Positions 34,963 through 58,294 of a stretch of 64,000 bases of DNA are shown one piece after another. Every line of letters begins with the position of its first letter. The first letter of the stretch is position 1. The stretch comes from Trichopria drosophilae (Eukaryota; Arthropoda; Insecta; Hymenoptera; Diapriidae), in contig CM059587.1 of NCBI GenBank assembly GCA_030407085.1, positions 74,699,001-74,763,000 on the forward strand, given 5' to 3'. Below the pieces are notes generated by a model. That model worked only from the letters and a program-made list of their open reading frames with translations. It did not search any database and was not told where the DNA came from. Both the position numbers and the translations under genes were made by a program.

Positions 34963-35693
34963 GGGGTGCACCTCCAAAACCAGACAAATCACAAAACAGG
35001 CACTCAAAAACCAGGCATTTAAAAAAACAGAGATTAAAAAACCAGACATTTAAACAACCAGGATTTCAAAATATGCCTGCATTCTGAAATGTCTGGTTTT
35101 AGGTGCACCACAATAACCCGACATTTAAAAAAACGAACACTTAAAAAACAGACAAATCAAAAAACATAATGCAAATGTTGAAAATCCAGAATGTTCCAAA
35201 ATGATTGAATAGTTGAAATAATGAACGGAGTAAATTTTTTTGTAAATTTACCTATTCTGGGAGTTTGTTTTTGGGTGCACCTCAATAACCCGACAAATCA
35301 CAAAACAGACTCTTTAAAAATCCAACATTAAAAAACCAGACATTTAAAAAAACAGATATTGAAAACCAGACATTTCCAAATGCACACATATTTTGAAAGT
35401 TTGTTTTTTGAAATATTTGGTTTCTGAATCTGTGTTTTTGGAAATATCTGTTTTTTTTAATGTCAGATTTTGTGAAGTGTCTGTGTTATGATTTGTCGGG
35501 TTTTTTAGGTACACGCCTGAATTTTTAATGTCTGTTTTTTGAAATATTTGGTTTCTGAATATCTGTTTTTTTAAATGTCTGGTTTTTGAGTGTCTGCTTT
35601 TTTAAATGTCTGGTTTTCGAATGTCTGTCTTTTTAAATGTCGGGTTTTTGATGTGTATGTTTTGTGATTTGTCGGGTTTTTGAGGTGCACCCC
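34963..35693. mobile_element. Compound inverted-repeat element with GGGGTGCACC ends (PIF/Harbinger-like MITE)
   Basis: The element begins GGGGTGCACCTCCAAAACC and ends with the reverse complement of GGGGTGCACCTCAAAAACC, flanked by TTA at 34960-34962 and 35694-35696. TTA target sites and GGGG-type ends fit PIF/Harbinger. The body is a repetitive series of CCAGACATTTAAAAAAACAG words in the left half and their reverse complement in the right half. Further GGTGCACC-type junctions inside (35102, 35274, and a GGTACACG variant at 35508) divide it into about four units of 137-234 bp. No transposase is present. Confidence 0.75.
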
Positions 35694-37469
35694 TTATCCG
35701 TTTTTAACTTGTAACATTTTTTTTTAAATTGGTTCAGTAAGTAAGTTTAGTAAGTTTTTATCACTCAATTCTTATTCAATTACGCGAGGAATGATTCTTT
35801 AATTTTTTTACATTCCTAACAGGAATTAAAAGGATGAATATATTAACTCATTTTAATTTTCTATGCATACCCATCTTTATTAGTGAAATGATTCAACTTT
35901 TATGGAATACTGACATGTTATTACGAATTATCAAAATTTATTTTAGAATATCATAAAAATCTGTTATATTCATCAACCATCTATATTATTAATTTTTTAT
36001 AAATTATAAAACGGCTGGGGAATTTAATTTAGTATGAATAATTAATGTAACATATTAGCTTTTCCTTTCTAAGATGACACAATTATAATTCAAGGGATTA
36101 TTAAGCAATATGCCGATAAGGTAGAAACCTACATTTAAAAATCTTATCTGACAATGATGGAATCGATTAAAAACTCGGAACTGATACAATTAATTATAAT
36201 CGCTTATAAGATGTTCAAAATATCAAAGAAACTAATTGAGAAGTCACGAGGGAAAACTATTAAAGTAATGATACTTAATCGAGTAAATTGTATTTTTAGA
36301 TTATACATTGTTCATCACAAATCATTATCTTATCGGTAGACTAGAGTTTAAACCCTTTTAACTTAGGCTTTATTACATTGTCATAGTAGTGTAATAATAA
36401 ATTTTGATACATTAGTGGTCGCATATAAACATTGTAATTATGCGGTGTTTAATTGTAAATAATTCACAGGGCCTTTAGAACTTTAATTTAGCTAATTATA
36501 TTTCAATTGATAACGTTCCATATCAACATATTAACGAAAGTTTAAATACCTTACAACCGCATTGATCGTTATATACTTTTCTAATTACCAAATGTAACCA
36601 ACATGAGGAGAAAAAGGTTTCACGTATTTACTATATGTAAAAAAATGATGTGTCCAAATATATTTATTAATGTATCTTACGACTAATTTAAAAATAAAAA
36701 CGTTCAAAATAAATTAATACTTTCAAGAACCTTGTGAATTATTTAGAGTACTAATTTGTTTATACTAAACTGCTTAATTCGTTACTAGTTGTGCATTCTT
36801 TTCTTTCCGTATATATTTACCTATTTAATAATCCATTGATTGTGTATCCAAACTAATATAAATACATCCTTTGTTATTATCTATTTCTTTGAATTCACTT
36901 TTATGGTTATTTATAGTGATCATAACCGTCCAATCTACTTCTTTAGTTAAGTACATTCAGTTATTGCTTTCGTGGTTAAATAATAATAAACTTAGTCGTT
37001 ACATTAAGCCAACTTCGCAAATGATTCCACCGAAAATATATATTAATAACATACAAATGCTTCTTTTAACATTGCATTTGTCGTGTTATGCAGGTGCACC
37101 TCGTTTAGTGACTATATAACGTTTTTTTTACTCACATTGTTATATGACACTTGGATTAATTTCCAACAAAGGTTAAGATAAAGGACAAAAATTCAATAAT
37201 GAAGATGATATTCTTTTATGAGGCAAATATCTATAATTTTTTAATATATTTTAGGTTAAAATACAAAGAAATATATCATCAATACTTTTTACTAAAATGA
37301 CTGGTGTTAAATATTCGATTAATGCTGATGATGTAATGAATCTAGCGATAATTATTCTTATCTTTATTGTTTAATAATTAAATATTTATAGTTAATAACT
37401 GCAATTTAGCAATAGATTATTGTTAAACAGAAAAAAAAAACAAAAAGCAAAACTTAAAACTCATCTTGG
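35694..37469. other. AT-rich spacer
   Basis: No gene is supported. Plus frames at 36154-36339 and 36871-37119 are AT-driven. The latter starts with a hydrophobic stretch resembling a signal peptide, but nothing further supports it. Confidence 0.35.
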
Positions 37470-37652
37470 TTAAATAAATGTTCCGTTGAATGTTTTTTCT
37501 ACGTTTCTACCACCATAAATATTTTGTTCTAAAATGAATTGATGCACAAAAATTATTAATATAAGTAAAATTGCGAAAATTATAATAAACACTTTCCGCG
37601 TTACTCCGAGGCAATTGTAGCATGATTCCCCGAGACAAGACATCAGTTTCAT
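37470..37652 (-). CDS. Candidate 60-aa single-pass membrane microprotein
   Basis: I do not recognise this protein. Residues 1-20 hold three cysteines (6, 11, 14) and two basic residues at 19-20. Residues 21-38 form a strongly hydrophobic helix. The C-terminal tail (39-60) is polar and holds an N-glycosylation motif at N56-G-T. Basic residues just before the helix suggest a cytoplasmic N-terminus, so the cysteines could be palmitoylated; this is inference. The ATG has an A at -3 and follows a 3' splice-site-like TTACTATTACAG by 27 nt, similar to the arrangement at the three supported genes here. Codons in the first third use more G and C than the flanks. An AATAAA on the minus strand lies about 100 nt after the stop. 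Chance remains a serious alternative. Confidence 0.33.
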   Translation of the reverse strand: MKLMSCLGESCYNCLGVTRKVFIIIFAILLILIIFVHQFILEQNIYGGRNVEKTFNGTFI

Positions 37653-38270
37653 TTTACACGAAAGTAGTTGAATAATTTTCTGTAATAGTAAATGTTATCT
37701 TTGATTACTTGTATTTATGTATAATATTAACTAAATGCAATGAGTAATAATCTTTGAAAAACGTCTAAGGAAGTATTATGAAATTAAACCTCCTTTGATT
37801 AAAAAAAATAAAGATCACTTGATCATGCAATCGATGGTTATATTTCATTCGATGAAAACTAACTGTACTAAAAAAATAGCGTTTTTAACACGTTTGATTT
37901 ACGTCAACTGCTAATTGGCCTCATAATTCGTAATCAATATTTCCGATCTATTTTAAAGAGAAAATTACGAGAATAAGGTCACTAAGAGATCGTGACCGTG
38001 TCGGACAATAACGACATTTTCGCAGTAATTGCTCGTGTTTTCTATTATGTACATGCATAATATATCTTGAGAAGAAAAACAATATACAGTGACCAGCTGT
38101 GACCGATGGCTAACTGTGGGTCCAAGGGACGAAGGTCAGGCAGCAGCTGAAGATTGCAGGGACGAATCAGTTTTTAAATGTGAATTTCACTCCTGACATT
38201 ATCCAAATATTGCACGTCCACCTAAGCAGTCTCTTTGATTTAAAGAAAGTCTATTTGTTTAAACGTTTAA
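37653..38270. other. AT-rich spacer
   Basis: Nothing recognised, apart from a slightly GC-richer patch at 38085-38150 with no coding signal. Confidence 0.4.
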
Positions 38271-38590
38271 CGACCGAATGTAAAAAATTTGCACATAGAT
38301 TTCTATAACGTTGTATTTGTTAAGAAAAAACCATTTTTAAATGAACATATCCTTATCAGGCTAGTTTTATGGTCGCTCTTTTGAATGGCGTATTGAAATT
38401 TTCGAATAATATCGGCGAACACATTTTTTTTTTTAATTTTTGCGATACAATTTTTTTTTATGCTATTTTTAATGTGTCGGTTTCTTATCACCTTCTACCC
38501 TACCAGAAATATGTTCCCGATTGTTTTACTTAAAAAATATACATATATTTGGATTTTTTTAGAATTAGATTAAAAATTATAAATAACAAA
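38271..38590. repeat. Partial family-2 foldback copy
   Basis: The start ACCGAATGTAAAAAATTTGCACA resembles the left end of the element at 39953. The part 38365-38435 matches 27915-27985, and 38477-38560 matches 7785-7860. The right end was not found. Confidence 0.5.
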
Positions 38591-38929
38591 AAATGGCTTC
38601 GGAGCGCGATACAATTTTTGAAAATAAGGATTTTTGTGCTGGTTTTCCTTGTGAAAGCACGCATGCGTGTACGGATTCTCCTCTAGTTTTTCGTAATTTC
38701 GAGAGGTCGAAATGACACGAGAAAAAAGACAGAACTAAAAAAGATGCAAATGAAACCAAAAAGTTTTTTAAAATCGCAAGTTTATTTCGTAAGTTCCGTT
38801 CGCAATATTGAAACCATCATTTTGGATTTTGAAAGACCAGGTTTGTATTCATATTAATTGATGTCCAAAACTAACTAAAAAAGTAATTCATTGGTTGAAA
38901 TGATTTCTTATTTATGATTTATTAATAGC

Positions 38930-39340
38930 TAATAATAATGTCGGAAATGCTATAAAAACACAAAATTCTGCGAAAAATCAGCCATCTTGGATCCGCCATC
39001 TTATATTTTGCATATCTGATCATGTCAACTTTTTGTCAAACTCATTATTCCACCAGATCCAGGTCGTTGGAATGATCGGTCAGCGCGAACCTTTTGAAAA
39101 ACATGAAAAACCGATCCAAAAATCGAAATTTTCTCTATTTTTTTGCCTTTTCGCCGCCATATTTAAAAAATGGCTGCTCCTAGCGAAAACCGGACTTCGG
39201 ATTCAGAAAGGGGAGGGTTGAAAACTATAGAATCTAAATATTCAGAATTATTCATCGTTAGTTTCTATAAGAAATGTGACGATTAAAATGTAGTGAAATT
39301 TACGGCATTTTGGGCGGAAACGGATTAAATCGAGGTTCTA
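38930..39340. repeat. Probable dispersed repeat with GCCATCTTGGATCCGCCATCTT core
   Basis: The stretch carries paired GCCATCTT words at 38982-39002 and later GCCGCCATATTTAAAAAATGGC near 39150-39172, a local inverted repeat. Similar AAAATGGCG words occur in the family-2 elements. A 62-codon plus frame at 39033-39221 shows no domain. Confidence 0.35.
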
Positions 39341-39513
39341 GTGTACTATATATGTTATTTTATGTCCATTACTACAAATTATGCGAAACTGACAATAAAT
39401 TCGCGATCAGCGACCCCGAAAACCTCAGTGTCGAAATTTATACCATATAAAATCATTTTCAATTATTGAGACAGAGAATGCCAAAAAACGGTTTTAAAAA
39501 TTTATTCAAATAT

Positions 39514-39578
39514 GTACATATATGATATAGTACCAGTTATGTCACTTTTTTTGTACATATATGATACAGTACCAGTTA
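39514..39578. repeat. Tandem duplication with 39-bp period
   Basis: A 26-bp sequence starting GTACATATATGATA and ending AGTACCAGTTA occurs at 39514-39539 and again at 39553-39578 with one mismatch. Confidence 0.8.
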
Positions 39579-39952
39579 CCCGGTTAATGAATTACATATA
39601 CTGATCATTTTTTGAAACATTATTAAAATTGTGTTTAAACTAAAAATATGTTTAGTCTATATTGGTAGCATTTAAAATAATAGTAATTTTTTGTAACAGT
39701 TAAAAAAACTCTCTGAGATCCTTTTCATATTTTTGACTATAGAAAAGTTTTTTCATTTTTATTGGGAAAACGTTTTACCATATGGAAATAAGTTCAGTAG
39801 ACCATGACTTAGTTATAACATAGACAAAAGTTATAGAATTAAATATTATTTAGTAGCTCTGATATAAGTGTTCGACGTTAAAAGTAACGATCTGACAATA
39901 TACGATTTCTTGAAATAAAAAAAGATACTAGAAAACTTTAACCCTTTAACGC

Positions 39953-40914
39953 CCAAATGTACAAAATTTTGACACTATATTTTACAATTTAAACTCCACA
40001 AGAAAAAGTTTCAGATTGTGCTTACGTATTTAAGAAAATCAGCCCTTTCCAATGGTGCAAGTAAAAAATTTACGAATTCGGAAATTAAAAAGTTATACAC
40101 GTTTAAAAAAAGCATGAAATTTGTTTAGTGCTTTTTTAATTTATTGAATTTTATTATTAGTAGTGGCATTGGCATACCTCTAAAAGTCACAAATATCGTG
40201 TAAAAACTTAATTTGTTATCAGATAGGCGTATTTCGGAAAACAAACATTCAAAATCGCGGACACAAAATGGCGTTAAATGTAAATTTTTATTCGTAATAT
40301 CGTTGCCATATGTTAAAAAATCGCAAAACTCGATGAACTTTTATAAACCTATAGCCAAGTTTTCTTGAAGTCACTTTTTGAAAATAAAAAATGGCCGTGC
40401 GCTTATGACGAACAAAGAGTGGATCAGATTCACTTGAAATTTATCATATACGAACTTTTGGGGTCGTTGATTCAGATTCGTGATCAACAATCTCAAAAAC
40501 AATTAAAAAAATCCATTCAATTATTAAATATTATTAGTTTCATTGAGCTTTGCGATTATGAACATGTGGTTAGGATATTACGAATAAAAATACACTTTGG
40601 TCGTCATTTTGTGTCTGCCTCTTTAAATTTTTAATTTTATAAATACGCCATTCTAATAGAGAATTCATTTTTTATAACTTTTTTAAAACGATATTTGTAA
40701 CTTTTACAGGTATTGTAATGCCATTACCCATGAGAAAATTCGATAAATTCAAAATTTAATTTTTTTTTTTATAAAACGTTCATAACTTTTTTATTTCAAC
40801 ATTTCAAAAATGTTGACATGCATACTTGTAAAAAGCCGATCTTGTCCAATAAGAAATAAGTATGGGCAAATTTTTCTTGTGGAGTTTAAATACTGAAAAA
40901 ACTTGTACATTTGG
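39953..40914. repeat. Long foldback element of about 960 bp (family 2)
   Basis: The two halves are inverted copies of one another over most of their length. The left end CCAAATGTACAAA and TTTAAACTCCACAAGAAAAA are mirrored near 40870-40914. AAAAAGTTAT, ATGGCATT-type words, GGACACAAAATGGCG and TTTTTATTCGTAATATC recur inverted in the right half, and the centre lies near 40480 at TTGATTCAGATTCGTGATCAA. Arms are therefore about 450 bp each, though diverged. The plus frame at 40365-40634 spans the centre and is not regarded as a gene. Confidence 0.65.
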
Positions 40915-42005
40915 ACCATAATCTCAATGACACGATTCAAATCTTTATTTTTGTGCTTAGATATACACATTTGATGTACATTTTGCCAGTTAAAAAATTA
41001 TATTTCGTCAATATTGTCAACCTTCAGTATTTTTATTTATATACTTTATGTAGCCATTTTCAACATGCAAGATAACTGTAATGTGCCGTAAAAAGTGTGC
41101 AAAAATCGTATGGTAAAATTGTAACTAATTTTTTTTCGAAAAGATAAGCGGTAACTCGTTAAAATCCATTTTAACTTTTGCTTAACTGGCGAAAAGAAAA
41201 AAAATTGAGCAATTGATAAAAATTGGTTACCAAATTATATTGGCAGGTTTCAATTTTTTTATGAACTTTGATGCTTTCTCTTGTCAACAATAGAATTAAT
41301 AATGAAAATCAATTTCTTGGGAACGGTATTAAATATTTTTTCCGCAAACATACTATATCCCGAGGTCTAACTTAAAAATAAGGTATTTTTATTATTGTAT
41401 GCAAAAGTGCACGTACAAATGTCAAAAAATATAATATTATTTTAGTTGCTATAAAATTTAATTTCATTACTATTAAATAAACTATTGTTTGTAATTACAT
41501 GTTTTACTTTTATAAAATTGTGAAATTATTTAATTTTGTTCCCTCTGATTATGTCCGTTTATATGAATCATTAGTTAATACTAATAAAGTATTTTATAAC
41601 ATTTTTCTGAAATACTGGATAAACCAGTCTGAAATAAAAAATTTTACATCCACACTCGAGAATGAAAATTAAAAATCATTAATATGTAAGAAATTTATCT
41701 TGTTTCTACGATGAAAACAGTTCAACATAAATCGAATGTTTTTTATAAAAGCGATAACAATTGTTTCTTACTTAAGCATACGGTTATTGGTTTACATAAC
41801 CTTGTAGACTAAACCAACATTTAGTATAATTTCGATGCAATACCTCAAGCCTAATTGTGTTTAATGTGAGTTTCTGTATGCGATTAGATTCTACCTCACA
41901 TTAACACTGCAAATTGATATATTAATCATATCGATATCTAATATATACATTATCTTATGTATTAGCTGACTTTTAAACTTCTTTTTCACACTCTGAGCAC
42001 AAAAT
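40915..42005. other. AT-rich spacer
   Basis: No gene or clear repeat is visible. Confidence 0.4.
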
Positions 42006-42155
42006 GCTATTTTGCTCCCTATATTGCGGGAGCAAAATAGCGCATTCTCTCCTTAGAGAGCAAAATGAATAAAGCCGGGAGCAAAATAAGTTTCTCTCAC
42101 TCGCTTCGCTCGGGCGTCAAACTCGTCCTCGTCGGCAAACACCTATTTTGCTCCC
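42006..42155. repeat. Hairpin cluster built from GGGAGCAAAATAG words
   Basis: GCTATTTTGCTCCC at 42006-42019 and GGGAGCAAAATAGC at 42028-42041 form a perfect 14-bp stem with an 8-nt loop. GGGAGCAAAATA at 42077-42088 pairs with TATTTTGCTCCC at 42144-42155 around a CpG-rich 55-nt loop that contains CTCGCTTCGCTCGGGCG. A fifth, one-base variant (GAGAGCAAAAT) lies near 42055. Confidence 0.8.
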
Positions 42156-43096
42156 TAATTGCACAATGTACTATTTAAAAGAATCGATTAATGATTGACA
42201 AATGTAAAGGAGTACATCCAATAACAAGGACCGGTAGTAAATGCAACATAACCCATACAACACATTTAGATTAAATAAAAATTAATGATAATTATAAGAG
42301 TAACAATAATAACTAGTCTTTATAAATTTTTAATTTACTACAAAATCGAATATTATTCAATACCTATTTTTGGTTTTTGTGACATTATAACGCTTGCAAT
42401 AAATTTAGAGCAGCGATTAAAAAGTTGTTTTACAGACCAGATATATAAATTTTTTTTAAATTCCGAATTTCTGTTCTTCGGTTATTGATTCGTAACGACC
42501 ATAGTCTTAATGCATCTTAATTATTGAATGGATTTCTCCGTAACATTTCATTAGATGTTTGTGATAATCGATCCGTTAAACCAAGGAAAAAATAATTTTT
42601 TAAAATAAATTATAACTATTAAATTAACATTTTAAACAGTAATACTGAGTATGAATAATTCAAATAATAACAGTTCTTTTGCATACATATGAAAGTTCAT
42701 TTATAAATATTTTGATATTGACAGCGACTTGCCAAATTGCAATATCTAGAAACCATCATATTAAACACATGATGTTGAAATCATTAATTTTATTATAAAA
42801 TTATACACATTATGGAATAAGTAAACTTTCGTTAAATGTTTACAAGAAATGTACACTTTTTTTTATTTGCGATAACAGATTATTCGCATCCTACTTGTTT
42901 TCTTAGAAATGTCACTAAAAAGCTTCACATCGCGACATTACAATAGTTTCATTTTAATCTGCAGTTAATTATTTGTATAATTACGTATAGTAATATTATA
43001 CGCAGTATCAAAAAGACTTACTTAATCTAGTCGATGTAAATGCCACTAAAAACATCGAATAGTTTTCAGTAACTCATTTTAGTTGATGTAACCGTA
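42156..43096. other. AT-rich spacer
   Basis: No gene or clear repeat is visible. Confidence 0.4.
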
Positions 43097-43342
43097 CAGT
43101 GAGAGACTGAAATTAACAAAAATTGTAAAACGGTTATAGAATTTAGAGATAATCGATGCACATCATAATAATTCTAAAATTTTATACTAATTTTTCATAT
43201 ATTACGTATTAACTATACATGCGACTTTTCTTAGTATTATTAGAAAAATTAGTATAAAATTTTTAATTATTAGGACTGGACATCTATTATCTCTAAATTC
43301 TTAAACACTTTTACAATTTTTATTCTTTTCAGTCTCTCAGTG
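43097..43342. mobile_element. Foldback MITE with CASTGAGAGACTGAAA ends, 246 bp
   Basis: The left end CAGTGAGAGACTGAAA and the reverse complement of the right end, CACTGAGAGACTGAAA, are flanked by TA on both sides (43095-43096, 43343-43344). The arms stay similar for about 110 nt each (AAAAATTGTAAAA, GAATTTAGAGATAAT, AAAATTTTATACTAATTTTT). It is a mariner-type non-autonomous element. Confidence 0.85.
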
Positions 43343-44020
43343 TACGGATTCGTTTGTTTATTAACAAATAGAAGCAAATACTAAAGCCAACAAATCAGAG
43401 TTATTGCAAATTTACATGAAATTATTGTAAATCTTGCTGTTTAATGTATAGTTAATTATTTATAATTGTTGATCTCGTTGTACTAATAGTTAACAAAAAA
43501 TTAATTAACAAATATAAAAAAAATGATATTTTTATAAGTATTTGTTTATGCATTTCATGTTCATAGGATCCCAAATTTTATTCTAAAATACTTTTACTAT
43601 ATTAAGGAATTTTGAAAACAAAATATTAATTTCTGTTTTCAAAATGTAGTTTATTTTTAACATACACAAACTGTATTATTTTTGTAGTTCAATTAATTAA
43701 TAGTTTGTCTAATCGTATCTGATTTGCTACTGTTGGAAACTAAATAGTCGGTTAGCTATTTTTAAACCTGTTCTATTAAATACTCATTTTTTTTATATTA
43801 AACATTTGTTAAATTATAAAATTAAACGTTTTATATTAAATACACAAAATGAAAATTCGATTAACGACGAAAATGGATAAATTTCTTTTTTTTAATTATA
43901 CTCAGGAAACACTTAAAAACAGTTGTTATATCTTCAGAAAATTATTAAATCAAAATAGTTGTCAAATTTAATATTTGTTTATCGTACATGTCCAACTAAT
44001 TCATACTTTGTTCAACCACA
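43343..44020. other. AT-rich spacer
   Basis: Nothing recognised. Confidence 0.4.
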
Positions 44021-44394
44021 CACAGAACAAAAAAGTGTTAAAATTGTTACATCTCTAATTAAGCACTGTAAAAGGCTTAACTTCAGCCTAAAATTGTCTT
44101 AATTTTCTTAAATAAGTCAATATTTGGGCTCAAAACCTTGTTTTTAGTTTCGGAAACTTACTTTTAGTGAATATTCAGGTTCGAAATAAGAATTCTCTAA
44201 CTTAGGTGTGACAAACTCGAAACATTTTTCTTTAAGCATAAATCTCGACTAAAATTAAACTTTGCTGTCTGAAAGTAAGACTTTAAGCGCAAATATTGAC
44301 TTGATTGCAGAAAATTAGCTGAATTTTGGACTGAATTAAGCCTTGTACAGTGCTTAATTTGAGATGTAACAATTTTAAAACTTTTTTTTGTGCA
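44021..44394. mobile_element. Foldback MITE with long arms, about 374 bp
   Basis: The left arm contains GTTAAAATTGTTACATCTC, AATTAAGCACTGTA, AGGCTTAA and AAGTCAATATTTG. The reverse complement of the right arm contains the same words in the same order, over more than 100 nt. The extreme ends (CACAGAACAAAAAA and GCACAAAAAAAA) are less similar and the target site is unclear. Confidence 0.75.
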
Positions 44395-46500
44395 GTTGAT
44401 TTAATACTTTGCAAACGCTACCGTTCGTAACTAGTATATTTCGTTAATTGTTAACTTAGTAGTTTTTATAAGTAGGTTTCACATAAACATGAAATATTTG
44501 CTTAACATTTTTCGAAGTAACATCTTACAGGAGTTGGAAATTGTCCCCTAATAAATTTTGAATAAGGAAATTTACACTTTTAAAGAATGATGGTTCACTT
44601 TTGTATGATCGAAATCTTATCCATGTAGGACTAAATGTCTACGTTTTACGTAACAATGGTTGATTTTTTCGCTCTAGGAAATTCAAAAACTATTTCGAAT
44701 AGAATCATAATTGTATTCAAAATTGCTTCATTTATTTATCGTTTACTTTATTGTCATTTATAAAAAAATGAAAGTGTTAATTTTGCAAATATGAACAAAA
44801 AATTAAAATATATGGAAGGACAATTAAAGAATTAAAGAGATAGCCAATTTAATGATATCGATTTCAGTTCACAATTATTGTTTCAAAAATAAAAAATTAT
44901 TACAAAATTGTAAAAAGTCTCTATGAAAGTGAAATAAGGTTTGCACAACAAAATTAGCATTTACTATTATCTTTCTTATTCGGTAAAAATAAGAAAATTA
45001 AAATATTTAATTAGATTTATAGGCCATTTTTTTAACAGGAAAAATTGACAGTGTGTATTTTCACACTTCATGTACATTTTTAAAACATTCCGCAGACCCT
45101 TTTTTCATCTTTCGTGACGGTTTTAAGAATGTTACCTTTTTCATAACGATACACTTTTAATTTCTTGCTACGGATTGTAGAATTATAAAGCATCTCCGAT
45201 CTCGCCTTTTGAAAAAGATTCTCACTTGCATATTGCAGCGACGTTTAAGCAGTAACGCAATGTAAACAAGAGCGCCCGCGCCTGCTAACATATGCGCAGT
45301 CTTACCAAACCCCCGTCGTTAAAAATATGTTACGTATCTTTTTTTCAAAGTTAGCGGAACTGTAAGTTTCGGTGTTTATGAGAGCAAAAGTGCGGAAGGG
45401 GACCAGAGGGTAACAAGGGGTTCATGAACACACAATCTCTCCTTCCATTATGTTAACAGTCCCGAAGGCATTCGGGTTCGAATTGGGGTCTTTCAATGTG
45501 CTCCGGTCTGCTGCCTCGGTATATGCCCTATCCATGCACATAATGCATACATCAGTGGCCGAAGCTACATGAGCACAAAACGGACGAAGCTCCCACACTC
45601 ATCTCTAAAAATTCGAACTAAAGCAGTTCCCATTTCGCACGATGCATAGTCGGTGACGAAACGCACAATGACTTTGCTTCCGGACACAAAAATCAAACAC
45701 TCTTTATTTAAGCTGAAAATAATTATTTTTCTGAAGCTTTAAGATATTGCATAAAAATAAATCGAATATTAACTTGAAAAATTACGATCGTTGAAGAAAA
45801 TTTGAGTGAAATATCGCCCTAGTACGGTTACAAAAATAAAATTTATACGACCAACCGGACGTGTCCTAACGGCCTGCTGGCACCGAAAGGCAACCAAGCT
45901 TACAGCTCGGGACTCGATGACTCGTGCCGAAACTGTAACATTCGTTGCACAAGGGACCCGTCATTTACCCAAAACAAGGAATTTTGGAGTCGGTCATCAG
46001 GGCTATTACTTTCGAAAAACGTGACGCAAAAGTAGGGAACAAAAGTTCATTTCTTCGACCATAAGAAGATAAAAGGGGGATTAGGAGTAAACTCAGCTCC
46101 CCAGGGGGTCAAGAATGAATTGCCAATTTCGTTTACGACATTTCCAAAAGTGGAACTTTAGTCCCATTTTACAGCCCATGGCGTAGTAATCCATTTTTAT
46201 GTCAGTTATATAAAACAATAAATCGCAAACTGAAAAAAATCTTTGAAAAAAAAATTTTTGTTAAAAATATGTAAGAAAAAAGTTTGGAACAAAAATCCAA
46301 CATTTTGAATAACGAAATGGAAAATTGGTCGTAATGTTACATACGTTTAATGAGTAAAAATGCAATTAAGCAGAATCTGGCACGTAGGTGCTGATCTTTT
46401 ATGAATTTCGTGTCGGGAAGTTTGCAACATTCGCTAGTCGCGTTTCTTAATTTGACTAAATATCTTTTCGGAGGAACGATTTCGGTGGAAGCGTTATTCC
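44395..46500. other. Spacer, AT-rich then CpG-richer towards runt
   Basis: The sequence to about 45200 is AT-rich with no features. From about 45240 it becomes more complex and CpG-rich. A plus frame at 45806-46024 has no recognisable domain. The area may hold regulatory DNA of runt. Confidence 0.3.

Positions 46501-58294
<11,794 letters not shown>

Noticed and set aside
34960..35696. CRISPR-like array from the regular CCAGACATTT words
   Set aside because: The words are low-complexity, irregularly spaced and inverted about the centre, bounded by transposon ends; the genome is eukaryotic.
36871..37119. 82-codon plus frame beginning with a signal-peptide-like stretch
   Set aside because: The remainder has no cysteine pattern or family resemblance, and T-rich DNA often mimics signal peptides.
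40365..40634. 89-codon plus frame
   Set aside because: It crosses the centre of the 1 kb palindrome and has no protein features.
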